DNA from: Alphaproteobacteria bacterium
GTDB lineage: Bacteria > Pseudomonadota > Alphaproteobacteria > Caulobacterales > Aquidulcibacteraceae
Direction: 5' to 3'
Assembly: GCA_016124655.1 (NCBI GenBank)
Contig: WGNI01000002.1
Coordinates: 1-64,000, forward strand
DNA: 64,000 nt
Of the stretch, positions 47,495 through 56,652 are shown piece after piece. The position numbers and the translations under genes were made by a program. Position 1 is the first letter of the stretch, and the number at the start of each line of letters is the position of its first letter. Below the pieces are notes generated by a model. It was given only the letters and a program-made list of their open reading frames with translations, was not told where the DNA came from and made no database searches.

Positions 47495-49243
47495 CTACGT
47501 CCAGAAACGCACGATGAGCGCGGTCGCGACGATCAGCACGACAAGCGACAGCGGCGCGCCGAAGCGCGCATAGTCGAAGAATTGATAGCCTCCCGGCCCC
47601 ATCACCAAGGTGTTGGATTGATGCCCGATCGGCGTCAGAAAATCACATGAGGCGCCGATGGCGACGGCCATCAGCATGGCGTCGATGCTGACGCCGCTTG
47701 CGGCGCCGACTTGCGCCGCGATCGGCCCCATAATGAGCACGGCGGCGGCGTTGTTGAGAAACGGCGTGACGAGCATCGTCGCGCCGAGCACTGCAGCGAC
47801 AATGATGGTTGTCGATTGGCCGTGCACAGCGGCCGCGACCCATCCCGCGATCGTTTCGCCCGCGCCCAAATCGGAGAACGCCGTCGCCACGGGAATAAGG
47901 GCGGCGAGCATCAAAACGATGCTCCAGTCGATGTCGCGATAGGCGTGCTGGTTGAGCCGCCCGAGCAGCGCAAGCGCTGCGATCGCGGCGAGCAGCGCGA
48001 TCTGCAGCGGCGCGAGGTTGAACGCCGCGGCGGCGATCGCTGCGGCCAGCGCGGCAATGGGGCGCCAATCCGCCTTTGCGCGGGTCAATTCGAGCGGGCG
48101 TTCGGCCAACGGCAGAAGCGCAAACCGCTCGATAATGTCCGGTTTGGCGCTTTCCTGGGCCTGCAGGAGCACGACGTCGCCGGCCTGGAGCCGAATGGAG
48201 TCCAGGCGCTCGACGATGGCGCGTCCGCCGCGGCTGACCGCGACCAATGCGGCGCCGGCGCGGGACAGGCGCGCACGCGCATCCGGCGCCAGCACAAGCG
48301 GCGTGCGTTCCTGCACGACGCATTCAAACAGCGCGGCTTCGAGCAAATCGTCCTCGGCGCCGCCGACCAGTTCAAGGTCATGGGTTTCGAGCGCCGCTTG
48401 CACGAGCGGCGCACGGCCTTCCAATTGCACGATGTCGCCGGTGCGGAGCGGGCGCCAATCGCCGGGCGCGGCAAACACCATGCCCTGACGATCGATGGCG
48501 TGCACCGAGAGCGTTTCGCCATCGGCGTTCGGCGCGCGCACGTCGCCTACCGTCAAAGGCTTTTCGCGCTCGCGCACGCGCACTTCGAAGAGATAGTCGG
48601 ACACGCGGAACAGGAGTTGTTCGCCTTTCGACGGTAAACGCCTTGGGATTGCGCGCAACAGAACCAACATGGCGGCGACGCCAGCCAAGGCAGTCAGCGC
48701 GCCGACGGGCGCGAAGTCGAACATGCGGAACGGCGCATCGCCATAGTCGGCGCGCAATCGCGCGATAATCACGTTGGGCGGCGTGCCGATCAGCGTCGCC
48801 AGACCGCCGAGCAGGGACGCGAACGCCATCGGCATCAGCACGCGGCTTGGTGAAATCGACGCGGTTCGGCACGCCGCGAGGGCCGCCGGCATGAGCAGCG
48901 CCAGCGCGCCGACATTGTTCATGAAGGCGGACGCAATCGCGCAGAGCAGCGAAAACGTCGCCGAGAGCGCAAATTCCGTGACCAGCAGGCGGCGCATCGG
49001 GTGCAGCGCCCAGCGCAAGACGCCGGAGCGCGCGATGGCGGCGCTCAGCGCCATCACGGCGGCGACAGTGACGACGACAGGATCGGCGAACCCGGAAAAC
49101 GCGTTTTGCGGCGCGACAAATCCGAACGAGACCGCCGTCAGCAGCATCAAGATCGCCACCAGATCGTGGCGCATTCGTCCGGTGGCGAACAGCGACAGCC
49201 CGCCCAAGAGAATCAGCGCGATGCCGAGCGATCCGCCTGTCAT
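47495..49243 (-). CDS. SLC13/DASS family permease with two RCK_C (TrkA-C) domains
   Basis: 582 residues from ATG 49243 (an ATG at 49273 would add 10). A first membrane block (LGIALILLGGLSLFATGRM to AVMALSAAIARSG and LATLIGTPPNVII) is followed by two cytoplasmic TrkA-C-like domains at about residues 200-380, then a second membrane block ending MAVAIGASCDFLTPIGHQSNTLVMGPGGY. The GTPPN and SNTLV motifs are typical of the family, which carries anions such as dicarboxylates or sulfate. The substrate cannot be told from sequence. It stands alone. Confidence 0.85.
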   Translation of the reverse strand: MTGGSLGIALILLGGLSLFATGRMRHDLVAILMLLTAVSFGFVAPQNAFSGFADPVVVTVAAVMALSAAIARSGVLRWALHPMRRLLVTEFALSATFSLLCAIASAFMNNVGALALLMPAALAACRTASISPSRVLMPMAFASLLGGLATLIGTPPNVIIARLRADYGDAPFRMFDFAPVGALTALAGVAAMLVLLRAIPRRLPSKGEQLLFRVSDYLFEVRVREREKPLTVGDVRAPNADGETLSVHAIDRQGMVFAAPGDWRPLRTGDIVQLEGRAPLVQAALETHDLELVGGAEDDLLEAALFECVVQERTPLVLAPDARARLSRAGAALVAVSRGGRAIVERLDSIRLQAGDVVLLQAQESAKPDIIERFALLPLAERPLELTRAKADWRPIAALAAAIAAAAFNLAPLQIALLAAIAALALLGRLNQHAYRDIDWSIVLMLAALIPVATAFSDLGAGETIAGWVAAAVHGQSTTIIVAAVLGATMLVTPFLNNAAAVLIMGPIAAQVGAASGVSIDAMLMAVAIGASCDFLTPIGHQSNTLVMGPGGYQFFDYARFGAPLSLVVLIVATALIVRFWT

Positions 49244-49297
49244 CTTGGCGCCGCGATCTGCAGGTGCGTGCACAAACGCGTGGGCATCATTGCGCGT

Positions 49298-50242
49298 TCA
49301 GCGGCGCGCCTGCGCGGCGATCTGCTCCGCTCGCGCAAACAGCGCGGGGTCGATCTGCAGTCCCGATGCGGCGGCGTTTTCCGTGACCTGATCAGGCCGC
49401 GACGCGCCAATGATCGCGGAGGCGACGTTGTCATTGTTGAGCACCCAAGCCAGCGCGAATTGCGCCAGGCTGCAACCGGCTTCCTGGGCCAGGGGTTTCA
49501 ACGCATCGACGGCGCGCAGCACGTCGCGCGTGAGCCAGTTGTTCATGAAGCCGTTCATGTCGTCGTTGGCGGCGCGGGACTCTGCCGGGGGCGGCGCGTC
49601 AACGGAATATTTTCCGCTCAGCACACCTTGCGCCAGGGGCGACCAGACAATCTGGGATACGCCGTGCGTGCGGCACAACGGGATCACCGCTTTCTCGGGC
49701 GCACGCCAGAGCAACGAATATTGCGGCTGACTGGACACGAAGCGCTCAATGTCGGCCATGGCGAACGCGGCCTCGATCTTGTCGACCGGCCATTCGGAAA
49801 ATCCGAGCCAGCGCACCTTGCCCTTGCGCACGGCGTCGGTGAGGGCGGCCATGGTCTCCTCCAAGGGCGTATCCTCGTCGTAGCGATGGCACTGGTAGAG
49901 ATCGATGACATCGGTGCGCAGCCGCTTCAGGCTGGCGTCGAGCTGCTTCTCGATCTGGATGCGCGACAGGCCGCGATCGGTCGCGCTCATCGGGAAGTAG
50001 ACCTTGGTCGCGAGAACGTAAGACGAACGTGGGCGACCTGCCAATGTCTCGCCCAAAACCGTCTCGGCGGCGCCGCGCCCATAGACATTCGCGGTGTCGA
50101 TAAAATTGATTCCGACATCGAAGCCTTTATCGAGGCATGCCCGCGCGGCTTGCTGGGCGACGCCTACGCCGTAGGTCAGCCATGAGCCGAGCGAGATCTC
50201 CGAGACCATCAGGTCACTGGCGCCGAGTTTTCGCATGCGCAT
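49298..50242 (-). CDS. Aldo/keto reductase, potassium-channel beta-subunit-like
   Basis: 314 residues, TIM-barrel NADPH-dependent oxidoreductase. Motifs: MRMRKLGASDLMVSEISLG, NFIDTANVYGRGAAETVLG, the lysine in ATKVYF, DLYQCHRYDEDTPLEETMAAL, and NADPH loop SPLAQGVLSGKY. I chose ATG 50242 because aggag lies about 8 bases upstream; the longer frame overlaps the divergent gene. Substrate unknown. It shares a short (94-base) divergent promoter region with the phospholipase-like gene. Confidence 0.88.
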   Translation of the reverse strand: MRMRKLGASDLMVSEISLGSWLTYGVGVAQQAARACLDKGFDVGINFIDTANVYGRGAAETVLGETLAGRPRSSYVLATKVYFPMSATDRGLSRIQIEKQLDASLKRLRTDVIDLYQCHRYDEDTPLEETMAALTDAVRKGKVRWLGFSEWPVDKIEAAFAMADIERFVSSQPQYSLLWRAPEKAVIPLCRTHGVSQIVWSPLAQGVLSGKYSVDAPPPAESRAANDDMNGFMNNWLTRDVLRAVDALKPLAQEAGCSLAQFALAWVLNNDNVASAIIGASRPDQVTENAAASGLQIDPALFARAEQIAAQARR

Positions 50243-50336
50243 GGCTGAATCTCCTGCCGTGGGCGGTCCAGTTAGCACGAGGAATCGTGTAGCGTCTCCG
50301 CGCGGCGCGGCGGGGCGCCGCCAACGCGAAGGCTTC

Positions 50337-52022
50337 ATGTCGGCCCTCTATTCTCTAGTATTCGCTACGCGGTGCCGGTCCACGCACCACAAGATCGCCA
50401 TTGACGCCTTGCGCCATCTCTCTTGCGAGAACGCCGAGACCTGGCGCGCCTTCTTCCTGCATCACCACGAGGCGTATCTGAAGGGCGCGAAAGCGCCGGA
50501 TGACGAGTTCAAGGATTTCAAGAACCACGTCCTGCATGTGCGCGACGGCGGCTGGGGCGGCGCGCTTGAGTCCGCGCAGGAATGGCGGCTGCGTGCGGAA
50601 CGGGCGCTTGCGGCTGGCGATTGGACCCATGCTGCGCGCTGCGCGGGCGTGATGAGTCACTACATCGCCGATCCGCACCAGCCGTTTCACACGCACCAGA
50701 CCGAGGAAGAAGGCGTCATCCATCGTGCGGTGGAATGGAGCTTCAACAAATCCTACGGCGACTTTCAGCAGATCATCGACGCGCAGGGCGGCTACGGCGA
50801 TCTCGCTGTCGATGCAGGCGACGACTGGCTGGCCAAATTGGTGCGCGAGGGCGCCGAGCAGAGCACGCGCGCCTATGAGCTCGTGATCGATCATTATGAT
50901 TTCGCGAAAGGCGTGAAGACGCCGAAGGCCGGGCTCGACGAGGCTATCCGCGACGCGATCGCGCCCTTGGTGGCGCGCGCGGTCATGGCGCATGCGCGCG
51001 CACTTGATCGCATCATCGCCAATTCTAAAGCGAAGCCGCCGCGCTATGGCGGTTCGATGCAGGCGTTCATGCTTGTGCTGGGCGCGCCGCTGCAAAAAGT
51101 GCTGGCGCTTATTGAAGACGGCGGCGAGCGCAAGCGCGTCGCGGCGATGTTTGAGGAGTATCGGCGCACGGGAAAAGTGCGCGACACGTTGCCGGAAGAC
51201 GATCGCGATGTGCGCGCGCTCTATGCCCAAGAGGTGTTGCAAACGCCGCTTTCATCGCTCGATGCGAAATGGCCGCGCGAGATCGGCGCGCTGCATACGC
51301 CCGACACGGGCAAGAAAGCAGCGCGCAAGCCCAAGAGCGCAAAGCCTCCGCCCGTCAAGCGCGAGGCGGCCGCCTCCTCGTCGCCGCCGCAGAGCCGCCA
51401 AGAAACCCCGCCGGCGCCGCCTCAAGCGCGTGTCGAGCCGGTTGCAGACATTGCGCCGGCGCGAATTCCGACCGCTGAAGAGCCCGTGGAGCTGGTGCTT
51501 GATACGCCGCTGCCGAAGAAAAAGGTCGCGCGCGGCGCCAAGGCTCCTCCAGCAGAACCCATTCCAACCACGTATACGCTCAACGCTGCATCGCCCGTGG
51601 TGGACGCGCCATCGATCGGGCCCAAGACCGCGCGACGGCTTTCTGCGCTGGGGGTGAATACGGTTGCGGACCTCTTGAGCGTTTCCCCCGCGACCGCCGC
51701 GGTGCTGATCGGCGCGCGTCACATCACGGCGCAAACGATCCATGATTGGCAGTCGCAAGCGACGCTGGCGTGCACGGTTCCGGATTTGAAGAGCCGTGAA
51801 GCGCAGGCGCTGGTGGCGTGCGACATTCGCGATATGCATGCGCTTGCTGCGGCCGACGCTGCTGTTCTGACGCCGCAATGGGCTGCGTGGTGCGCGTCAA
51901 ACGCCGCGGAACGGGTCTGGGGCGACGCGCCTTCGCCGACGACGGATCATGTCGGAGAATTGATCCGTCGTGCGAAAGTCGCGGTGGCGGATGCGAAGAA
52001 GCGCTCCGAACCGGCGGAGTAA
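50337..52022 (+). CDS. Zinc phospholipase C-like domain fused to a DUF4332-like domain
   Basis: 561 residues from ATG 50337 (gaagg upstream). Residues 1-260 resemble the zinc-dependent phospholipase C/S1-P1 nuclease fold: THHKIAIDALRHL, HVLHVRDGGWG, VMSHYIADPHQPFHTHQTEEEG and HRAVEWSFN hold the expected His/Asp ligands. Residues ~320-420 are a Pro/Ala/Lys-rich linker. From about residue 426 a helix-hairpin-helix type region (SIGPKTARRLSALGVNTVADL) begins a DUF4332-like module. No signal peptide is visible, so a cytoplasmic location is likely. The in vivo substrate is unknown. Confidence 0.75.
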   Translation: MSALYSLVFATRCRSTHHKIAIDALRHLSCENAETWRAFFLHHHEAYLKGAKAPDDEFKDFKNHVLHVRDGGWGGALESAQEWRLRAERALAAGDWTHAARCAGVMSHYIADPHQPFHTHQTEEEGVIHRAVEWSFNKSYGDFQQIIDAQGGYGDLAVDAGDDWLAKLVREGAEQSTRAYELVIDHYDFAKGVKTPKAGLDEAIRDAIAPLVARAVMAHARALDRIIANSKAKPPRYGGSMQAFMLVLGAPLQKVLALIEDGGERKRVAAMFEEYRRTGKVRDTLPEDDRDVRALYAQEVLQTPLSSLDAKWPREIGALHTPDTGKKAARKPKSAKPPPVKREAAASSSPPQSRQETPPAPPQARVEPVADIAPARIPTAEEPVELVLDTPLPKKKVARGAKAPPAEPIPTTYTLNAASPVVDAPSIGPKTARRLSALGVNTVADLLSVSPATAAVLIGARHITAQTIHDWQSQATLACTVPDLKSREAQALVACDIRDMHALAAADAAVLTPQWAAWCASNAAERVWGDAPSPTTDHVGELIRRAKVAVADAKKRSEPAE

Positions 52023-52031
52023 AGGACTGCT

Positions 52032-52445
52032 TCAGATGCCCATGCGTGTAAGGATCGCCGCGATCACGAGCAGTGGCATGCCGGCTGCGGTGAGCATCGA
52101 GGCGAGAATGCGTTGGCTTTTCAGCTTGCGGCGCGCGCCGGGCGGGCGCGGATCGTCACGCGGCGCCAAGGTCCATTGGCACATGAGATAGAACGCGGCT
52201 GTGAGGCCTGAGACGATCGCGCCGCCAAGCGCGCCGGCAATCAGCGCGCCCAAGCCTGCGACAAGACACAACAGCGCCAGCGCGCCGTGGCCCGATTTGA
52301 TCACGCGCCTGACATGGCGATCTGCGCGACCATAATCCATGTCCTTGAACGAGACTGGCGCGACGACGAAGGAGAACATCGCGGTCCATCCGAGCGCCAT
52401 GCCGGCGAATAGGAGGGCGGTGAGCTGGGCGTAATCCTGGAACAT
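52032..52445 (-). CDS. DUF4149-like integral membrane protein
   Basis: 137 residues from ATG 52445, four predicted hydrophobic helices. The opening YAQLTALLFAGMALGWTAMFSFVVAPVSFKDMD and the arginine-rich loop GRADRHVRRVIKSGH resemble the DUF4149/TMEM205-like family. Basic segments (RRKLKSQR) occur before the last helix. Function unknown. A longer start at 52490 is possible but lacks a convincing ribosome-binding site. It stands 26 bases downstream of the SDR gene (stop at 52517) on the same strand, so co-transcription is possible. Confidence 0.65.
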   Translation of the reverse strand: MFQDYAQLTALLFAGMALGWTAMFSFVVAPVSFKDMDYGRADRHVRRVIKSGHGALALLCLVAGLGALIAGALGGAIVSGLTAAFYLMCQWTLAPRDDPRPPGARRKLKSQRILASMLTAAGMPLLVIAAILTRMGI

Positions 52446-52516
52446 GGCCGCTTTTACCGCGATTCGCGCTTGGCCCAGCGTTCGGCCCAATCGTGCAGCG
52501 GCGTCGGCAGGCCCGT

Positions 52517-53452
52517 TCAGGAAAACGAGAACCGCTCTCCGACCATTTCCTCGCTCTTGGCCCAGAGCGCTTCAGCACGCGCGGGGTCTAGGGCGTAAGA
52601 ACGCACGCCCCCGTCGGCGTCGGCTGAGTCATTGATGGCGGCGACATGACAATCTTCGCAGTAGCGGCTGCCCACCAGATCGGCCGGCGCCACGGCCGCA
52701 GCCCACACCGAGGTCGCAGCGCCTTGTGGCACGGACTTGAACTTGAAGGTTGAGGCCAAGTCTCGCCCGCCCGTCATCTGATTGATGAGCTCGGGGGTGA
52801 GATGTCGCCCCAGCTCGGTCATGATGCCGCCGGGATGCACCGAAGCGGCGCGCACGCCGCGCGCCTTGAGGCGCTGGTCGAGCCCGACCGCATAGAGCGC
52901 GTTGGCCGTCTTGGATCTGCCGTAGGCCGCCCATTCGCCATAGGGCGTGCGTTCGAAGTTCGGATCGTCGAGGTCGACATCGGAAAAGCGGTGGGCCGAA
53001 GATGAAAGCGCAACGATCCGGCCAGGCGCGTTGATCAGCGGGATGAGGTGATTGACGAAGACGAAGTGCCCGAGATGGTTGGTCCCAAGCTGCGTTTCAA
53101 AGCCGTCTGCGGTTTTTCCGTTGGGACACGCCATGACGCCGGCGTTGGCGATGACGATGTCGAACTTTTCTCCCTTGGCGAGGAGCTGGTCAGCCGCCTT
53201 GCGGCAGGAGGCCAGGGAAGCGAGGTCAAGCTCGACCATCTCGATGTCGCTCACCCCCGCGTCACCGAGTGCGCGCTTGGCTTTGGCGAGGTCGCGCGCT
53301 GCGCCGATCACGGTCGCGCCATGCGCTTTCAGCGCACGCACCGTTTCAACGCCTAGACCGGCGGAAGCGCCGGTGACCAGCGCGCGCTTGCCGGCGAGGT
53401 CCACGCCCGCAAGCGCGTCTTCAGTGGTCGTGTCAAATCCCAATGTGGTCAT
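52517..53452 (-). CDS. Short-chain dehydrogenase/reductase
   Basis: 311 residues. NAD(P) motif TGASAGLGVETVRAL near residue 28, NAG motif IVIANAGVMACP, catalytic serine in ALSSSAHRFSD and YxxxK in AAYGRSKTANALYA. It resembles the retinol dehydrogenase/WW-domain oxidoreductase-like subgroup. The start overlaps the stop of the GNAT gene by 4 bases (ATGA), giving an rlmN-GNAT-SDR operon. Substrate unknown. Confidence 0.88.
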   Translation of the reverse strand: MTTLGFDTTTEDALAGVDLAGKRALVTGASAGLGVETVRALKAHGATVIGAARDLAKAKRALGDAGVSDIEMVELDLASLASCRKAADQLLAKGEKFDIVIANAGVMACPNGKTADGFETQLGTNHLGHFVFVNHLIPLINAPGRIVALSSSAHRFSDVDLDDPNFERTPYGEWAAYGRSKTANALYAVGLDQRLKARGVRAASVHPGGIMTELGRHLTPELINQMTGGRDLASTFKFKSVPQGAATSVWAAAVAPADLVGSRYCEDCHVAAINDSADADGGVRSYALDPARAEALWAKSEEMVGERFSFS

Positions 53453-53973
53453 GGCGTTTCCTCTGTTTGTGATTTGAGCAAGGCCATCAGGATGGAGTCC
53501 CGAACGCCCAAGTGGGTGATCCAGTTCTGCCGCAACACACCTTCGCGCACGAAGCCCGCTTTTTCAAACAGGCGAAGCGAGGCGGCGTTGTCTGGATCGA
53601 TATCTGCGACGAGCCGGTGATAGCCGTTTGCGAACGCGTGCGCGCTCACCAGGGCCAGGGCGGTGGCGCTGAGTCCCCGGCCCTGTGCGGCGCGGCGCAA
53701 GATGATCCCAATTTCGGCGACGCCAGCGCGGACATGAAACAGCGAGATGCGCCCCAGGGCTTCTCCGCCGCTTTGCGTGATGGCCCAGCTTGGGCCAAGC
53801 ACAATGGTATCGGCGGTGTAGGCGCGCGTTTCCTCTTCGGAGGCGTGGGCAGGCGAGGACCAATAGCGGTGCACATCGGCATCGCGATGCGCGATGTGGA
53901 GCGCGGGAGCGTCGTCGAGCGTGAGCGGACGCAGGATGACGTCTGCACGCGAAAGCCAGGGCGGTGCGGTCAT
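53449..53973 (-). CDS. GNAT family N-acetyltransferase (RimJ/RimL type)
   Basis: 174 residues from ATG 53973, overlapping the rlmN stop by 4 bases. Motifs of the family: [20 protein letters not shown] at the start, the acetyl-CoA loop [14 protein letters not shown] and [22 protein letters not shown] near the end. RimJ/RimL-like members acetylate amino termini of proteins or small amines; the substrate here is unknown. Confidence 0.88.
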   Translation of the reverse strand: MTAPPWLSRADVILRPLTLDDAPALHIAHRDADVHRYWSSPAHASEEETRAYTADTIVLGPSWAITQSGGEALGRISLFHVRAGVAEIGIILRRAAQGRGLSATALALVSAHAFANGYHRLVADIDPDNAASLRLFEKAGFVREGVLRQNWITHLGVRDSILMALLKSQTEETP

Positions 53974-55118
53974 TCCGCCGCGAGGGCGCGCGCGCTGGCG
54001 CGGATCTTTACGCTTTCGCTGCGCAATTGCCCGCATGCGGCGAGAATGTCGCGGCCGCGCGGCGTGCGGATGGGCGAGGCGTAGCCCGCCTTGTTCAACA
54101 CCGCGGCAAAGGCTTCGATCGTCTCCCAATCGGAGCACTCATAGGGTGAACCCGGCCAGGGATTGAATGGGATCAGGTTGATCTTGGCTGGCACGCCCGC
54201 GAGCAAGCGCACCAGGGCCTTGGCTTCGGCGAGTGTGTCGTTGACGCCTTTCAGCATGACATATTCGAAGGTGACGCGCTTGGCGTTGGACAGCCCCGGA
54301 TAGGCGCGGATCGCGGCGAACAGCGCTTCAAGCGGATACTTCTTGTTCAGCGGAACCAGTTCGTTGCGCAGCGCATCATTGGTTGCGTGCAGCGAAATCG
54401 CCAACATGGCGCCGGTGCGGTCTCCGAGTTCGGGGATGCGCGGCGCCACGCCCGCGGTGGAGACGGTGATGCGCCGGCGCGAGATGGCGATGCCGTCGCC
54501 ATCGGAGATGATATCGATCGCCTTGGCGACTTCGTCGAGATTGTAGAGCGGCTCGCCCATGCCCATGAACACGATGTTGGTGAGCACGCGGTCGCCGTCA
54601 TTGAGCGGGCGCTCTAACGTGGGCCATTCGTTCAAGTCGTCGCGCGCGATCATCACCTGGGCGACGATTTCCGCCGCGGTCAGATTGCGCACCAGCTTTT
54701 GCGTGCCGGTGTGGCAGAATGTGCAATTGAGCGTGCAGCCGACCTGGCTTGAGACGCACAAGGCGCCGGCGCGGCCAACGCCCGGGATGAACACCATTTC
54801 GCCTTCGACGCCCGGCGCGAAGCGGACGAGCCATTTGCGCGTGCCATCGCGGCTGATCTGGCGGTCGACGATGTCTGGGCGCGTCAGCGCCGCGGCTTGG
54901 CCCAAGCGCGCGCGCAAATCCTTGGCGATGTTGCTCATGGGCGCAAAGTCGCGCGCGCCATAATGATAGACCCAGCGCCAGAGCTGGTCGGCGCGCATGC
55001 GGGCCTTGTCCGCCGCCACGCCGATCGACACCAGCGCATCGGCCATTTCCTGGCGCGTCATGCCGGCGAAATTCGGCGTCGCCGTGGGCGACGGGTCGGA
55101 GGCGATCAGCGTGGCCAT
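53970..55118 (-). CDS. rlmN: 23S rRNA (adenine2503-C2)-methyltransferase RlmN
   Basis: Radical SAM methyltransferase of 382 residues modifying A2503 of 23S rRNA and A37 of some tRNAs. The cluster motif [11 protein letters not shown] is present. [16 protein letters not shown], the methyl-carrying cysteine segment (AACGQLRSE) and [13 protein letters not shown] match the family. It heads a short leftward operon. The 133-base gap before the divergent sigma factor gene shows no clear promoter. Confidence 0.95.
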   Translation of the reverse strand: MATLIASDPSPTATPNFAGMTRQEMADALVSIGVAADKARMRADQLWRWVYHYGARDFAPMSNIAKDLRARLGQAAALTRPDIVDRQISRDGTRKWLVRFAPGVEGEMVFIPGVGRAGALCVSSQVGCTLNCTFCHTGTQKLVRNLTAAEIVAQVMIARDDLNEWPTLERPLNDGDRVLTNIVFMGMGEPLYNLDEVAKAIDIISDGDGIAISRRRITVSTAGVAPRIPELGDRTGAMLAISLHATNDALRNELVPLNKKYPLEALFAAIRAYPGLSNAKRVTFEYVMLKGVNDTLAEAKALVRLLAGVPAKINLIPFNPWPGSPYECSDWETIEAFAAVLNKAGYASPIRTPRGRDILAACGQLRSESVKIRASARALAAE

Positions 55119-55251
55119 GAAGGCGGCCTATGTAGGCGTTTGCGCTGCCAAAGTCATGCCGGGGTGCGATCCGGGCGTCGGCGGGGCGCGTATTCACCCC
55201 ATAAAGCGGCCGTGATCGGCCCGCGATTGATCGGTTCGGGAGCGGCGTTTA

Positions 55252-55869
55252 ATGCTTGAAGCCCAAGCACGCATCAGGACCGCCTTGGCCAGTCCCGCCC
55301 CAGATCATCGCGCATCCGGACCCGATCGAGAGCGTTTCGCTGACCTTATGGGCCGTGTCGCCGACGCGCAGGACCGCGACGCGTTCGCCGAATTGTTCGC
55401 CTATTACGCGCCCCGGGTGAAAGGCTTTCTCATGCGCATCGGCGCCGGCGAGGCGCTGGCGGAGGAAATCGCGCAGGAGGTGATGATCACGGTCTGGCGC
55501 AAGGCCGCTCTGTTCGATCGCACGCAGGCGTCGGTCTCCACCTGGATTTTCCGCATCGCCCGGAACCGGCGCATCGATGCGGCGCGGCGGGCCAACAAGC
55601 CGGAGCTGCGCGCCGATGAACCAGGCCTTGCCCCGGAGCCGCAGATCGCGCCGGACGAACAGCTCTCCGCCGCGGAGCGGGAGGGCGCGGTGCGCGAGGC
55701 GTTGAAGGATTTGCCGCCTGAACAATATGCACTGCTGCAGGCGGCCTTTTACGAGGGGTTGTCGCACAGCGAGATCGCCGCGCGCGAAGGCATCCCTCTG
55801 GGCACCGTGAAATCGCGCATCCGGCTCGCGTTCGGCCGGTTGCGCGCCAAGCTCGATGGAGACGTTTGA
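55252..55869 (+). CDS. ECF RNA polymerase sigma factor (RpoE/ChrR-type)
   Basis: 205 residues. Region 2 (AFAELFAYYAPRVKGFLMRIGAGEALAEEIAQEVMITVWRKA, with IFRIARNRRID) and region 4 (LPPEQYALLQAAFYEGLSHSEIAAREGIPLGTVKSRIRLAFGRLR) are complete. It is followed without a gap by a ChrR-like anti-sigma gene, the arrangement of the Rhodobacter RpoE-ChrR singlet-oxygen response. In a phototroph, bacteriochlorophyll-derived singlet oxygen would be the natural signal. Target promoters were not identified here. Confidence 0.9.
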   Translation: MLEAQARIRTALASPAPDHRASGPDRERFADLMGRVADAQDRDAFAELFAYYAPRVKGFLMRIGAGEALAEEIAQEVMITVWRKAALFDRTQASVSTWIFRIARNRRIDAARRANKPELRADEPGLAPEPQIAPDEQLSAAEREGAVREALKDLPPEQYALLQAAFYEGLSHSEIAAREGIPLGTVKSRIRLAFGRLRAKLDGDV

Positions 55870-56545
55870 GATGAGCCCCGCGGTGGATCAGGTCGCGCTG
55901 GCGGAAGCCCTGAATGCGGCCTATGCGGCCGGCGCCCTGGAGCGCCCGCTGGCGCTGCTGGCGGAAACCCGCGCCGCGATGGGGGCCGTCCCAGCGCGCG
56001 ATCTGGCGCTCAGCGAAGCCGTGGCGGTCGCAGCATTTGAGGCGCAACGCCCTGCGCCATTGGCGCGGGACGCGCTGGAGCGCGTGCTGGCGCTGGCGGC
56101 GGTTGCAGGTCAGGAACGGCCGGCCGCGCGGTTTGAAAGCGATGACTCCGATCCGATCTGGCGTGAGGTGCAGGCGCTGCCTGGCCCTACGCGGGCGGCT
56201 GCGCAGGCGGCGTTGCGCGCGGGCAAGTGGGGCGGCGGGCTCGGCGTCAAGGCGCTGCCGCTGATGGAGGTTGACGGCTGCCGGGCGGAGCTCTTGCGGA
56301 TCGAGCCCGGTCATGGCGCGCCGCGCCATTCGCACGAAGGCGCGGAGTACACGCTGGTTCTGACCGGCGCCTTTGACGATGGACTGTCGCGCTATATCGC
56401 CGGCGACATCGCGGTGGCGGGCCCGCGCGTCACCCATCGTCCGATCGCAGAGCCGGGCGCGGTCTGCTACGCCTTGGCCGTCACCGATGCGCCGCTGCGC
56501 TTTACCGGCGCGCTGGGCCTGTTGCAGAGCTTTCTACGCCACTGA
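55856..56545 (+). CDS. ChrR-like cupin anti-sigma factor lacking the N-terminal zinc site
   Basis: 229 residues from ATG 55856 (an ATG at 55871 is the alternative). The carboxyl half is a ChrR-type cupin with metal ligands in GAPRHSHEGAEYTLVL and VTHRP. The amino-terminal anti-sigma domain is recognisable by AEALNAAYAAGALERPLALLAE. In ChrR this region binds zinc through two His and two Cys, yet here the first 60 residues contain no His and no Cys. It overlaps the sigma gene by 14 bases, so the two are translated together. Confidence 0.82.
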   Translation: METFEMSPAVDQVALAEALNAAYAAGALERPLALLAETRAAMGAVPARDLALSEAVAVAAFEAQRPAPLARDALERVLALAAVAGQERPAARFESDDSDPIWREVQALPGPTRAAAQAALRAGKWGGGLGVKALPLMEVDGCRAELLRIEPGHGAPRHSHEGAEYTLVLTGAFDDGLSRYIAGDIAVAGPRVTHRPIAEPGAVCYALAVTDAPLRFTGALGLLQSFLRH

Positions 56546-56652
56546 TCTGCGGCTGCGACCGCGGTCACTCAAAACTCCTGAACTCGGCCTGCAAAGGTTC
56601 CGCTCAGCGATCGCATCCGATACGGTCGCAGCGGACCAGGAAGGGGCGAAGC

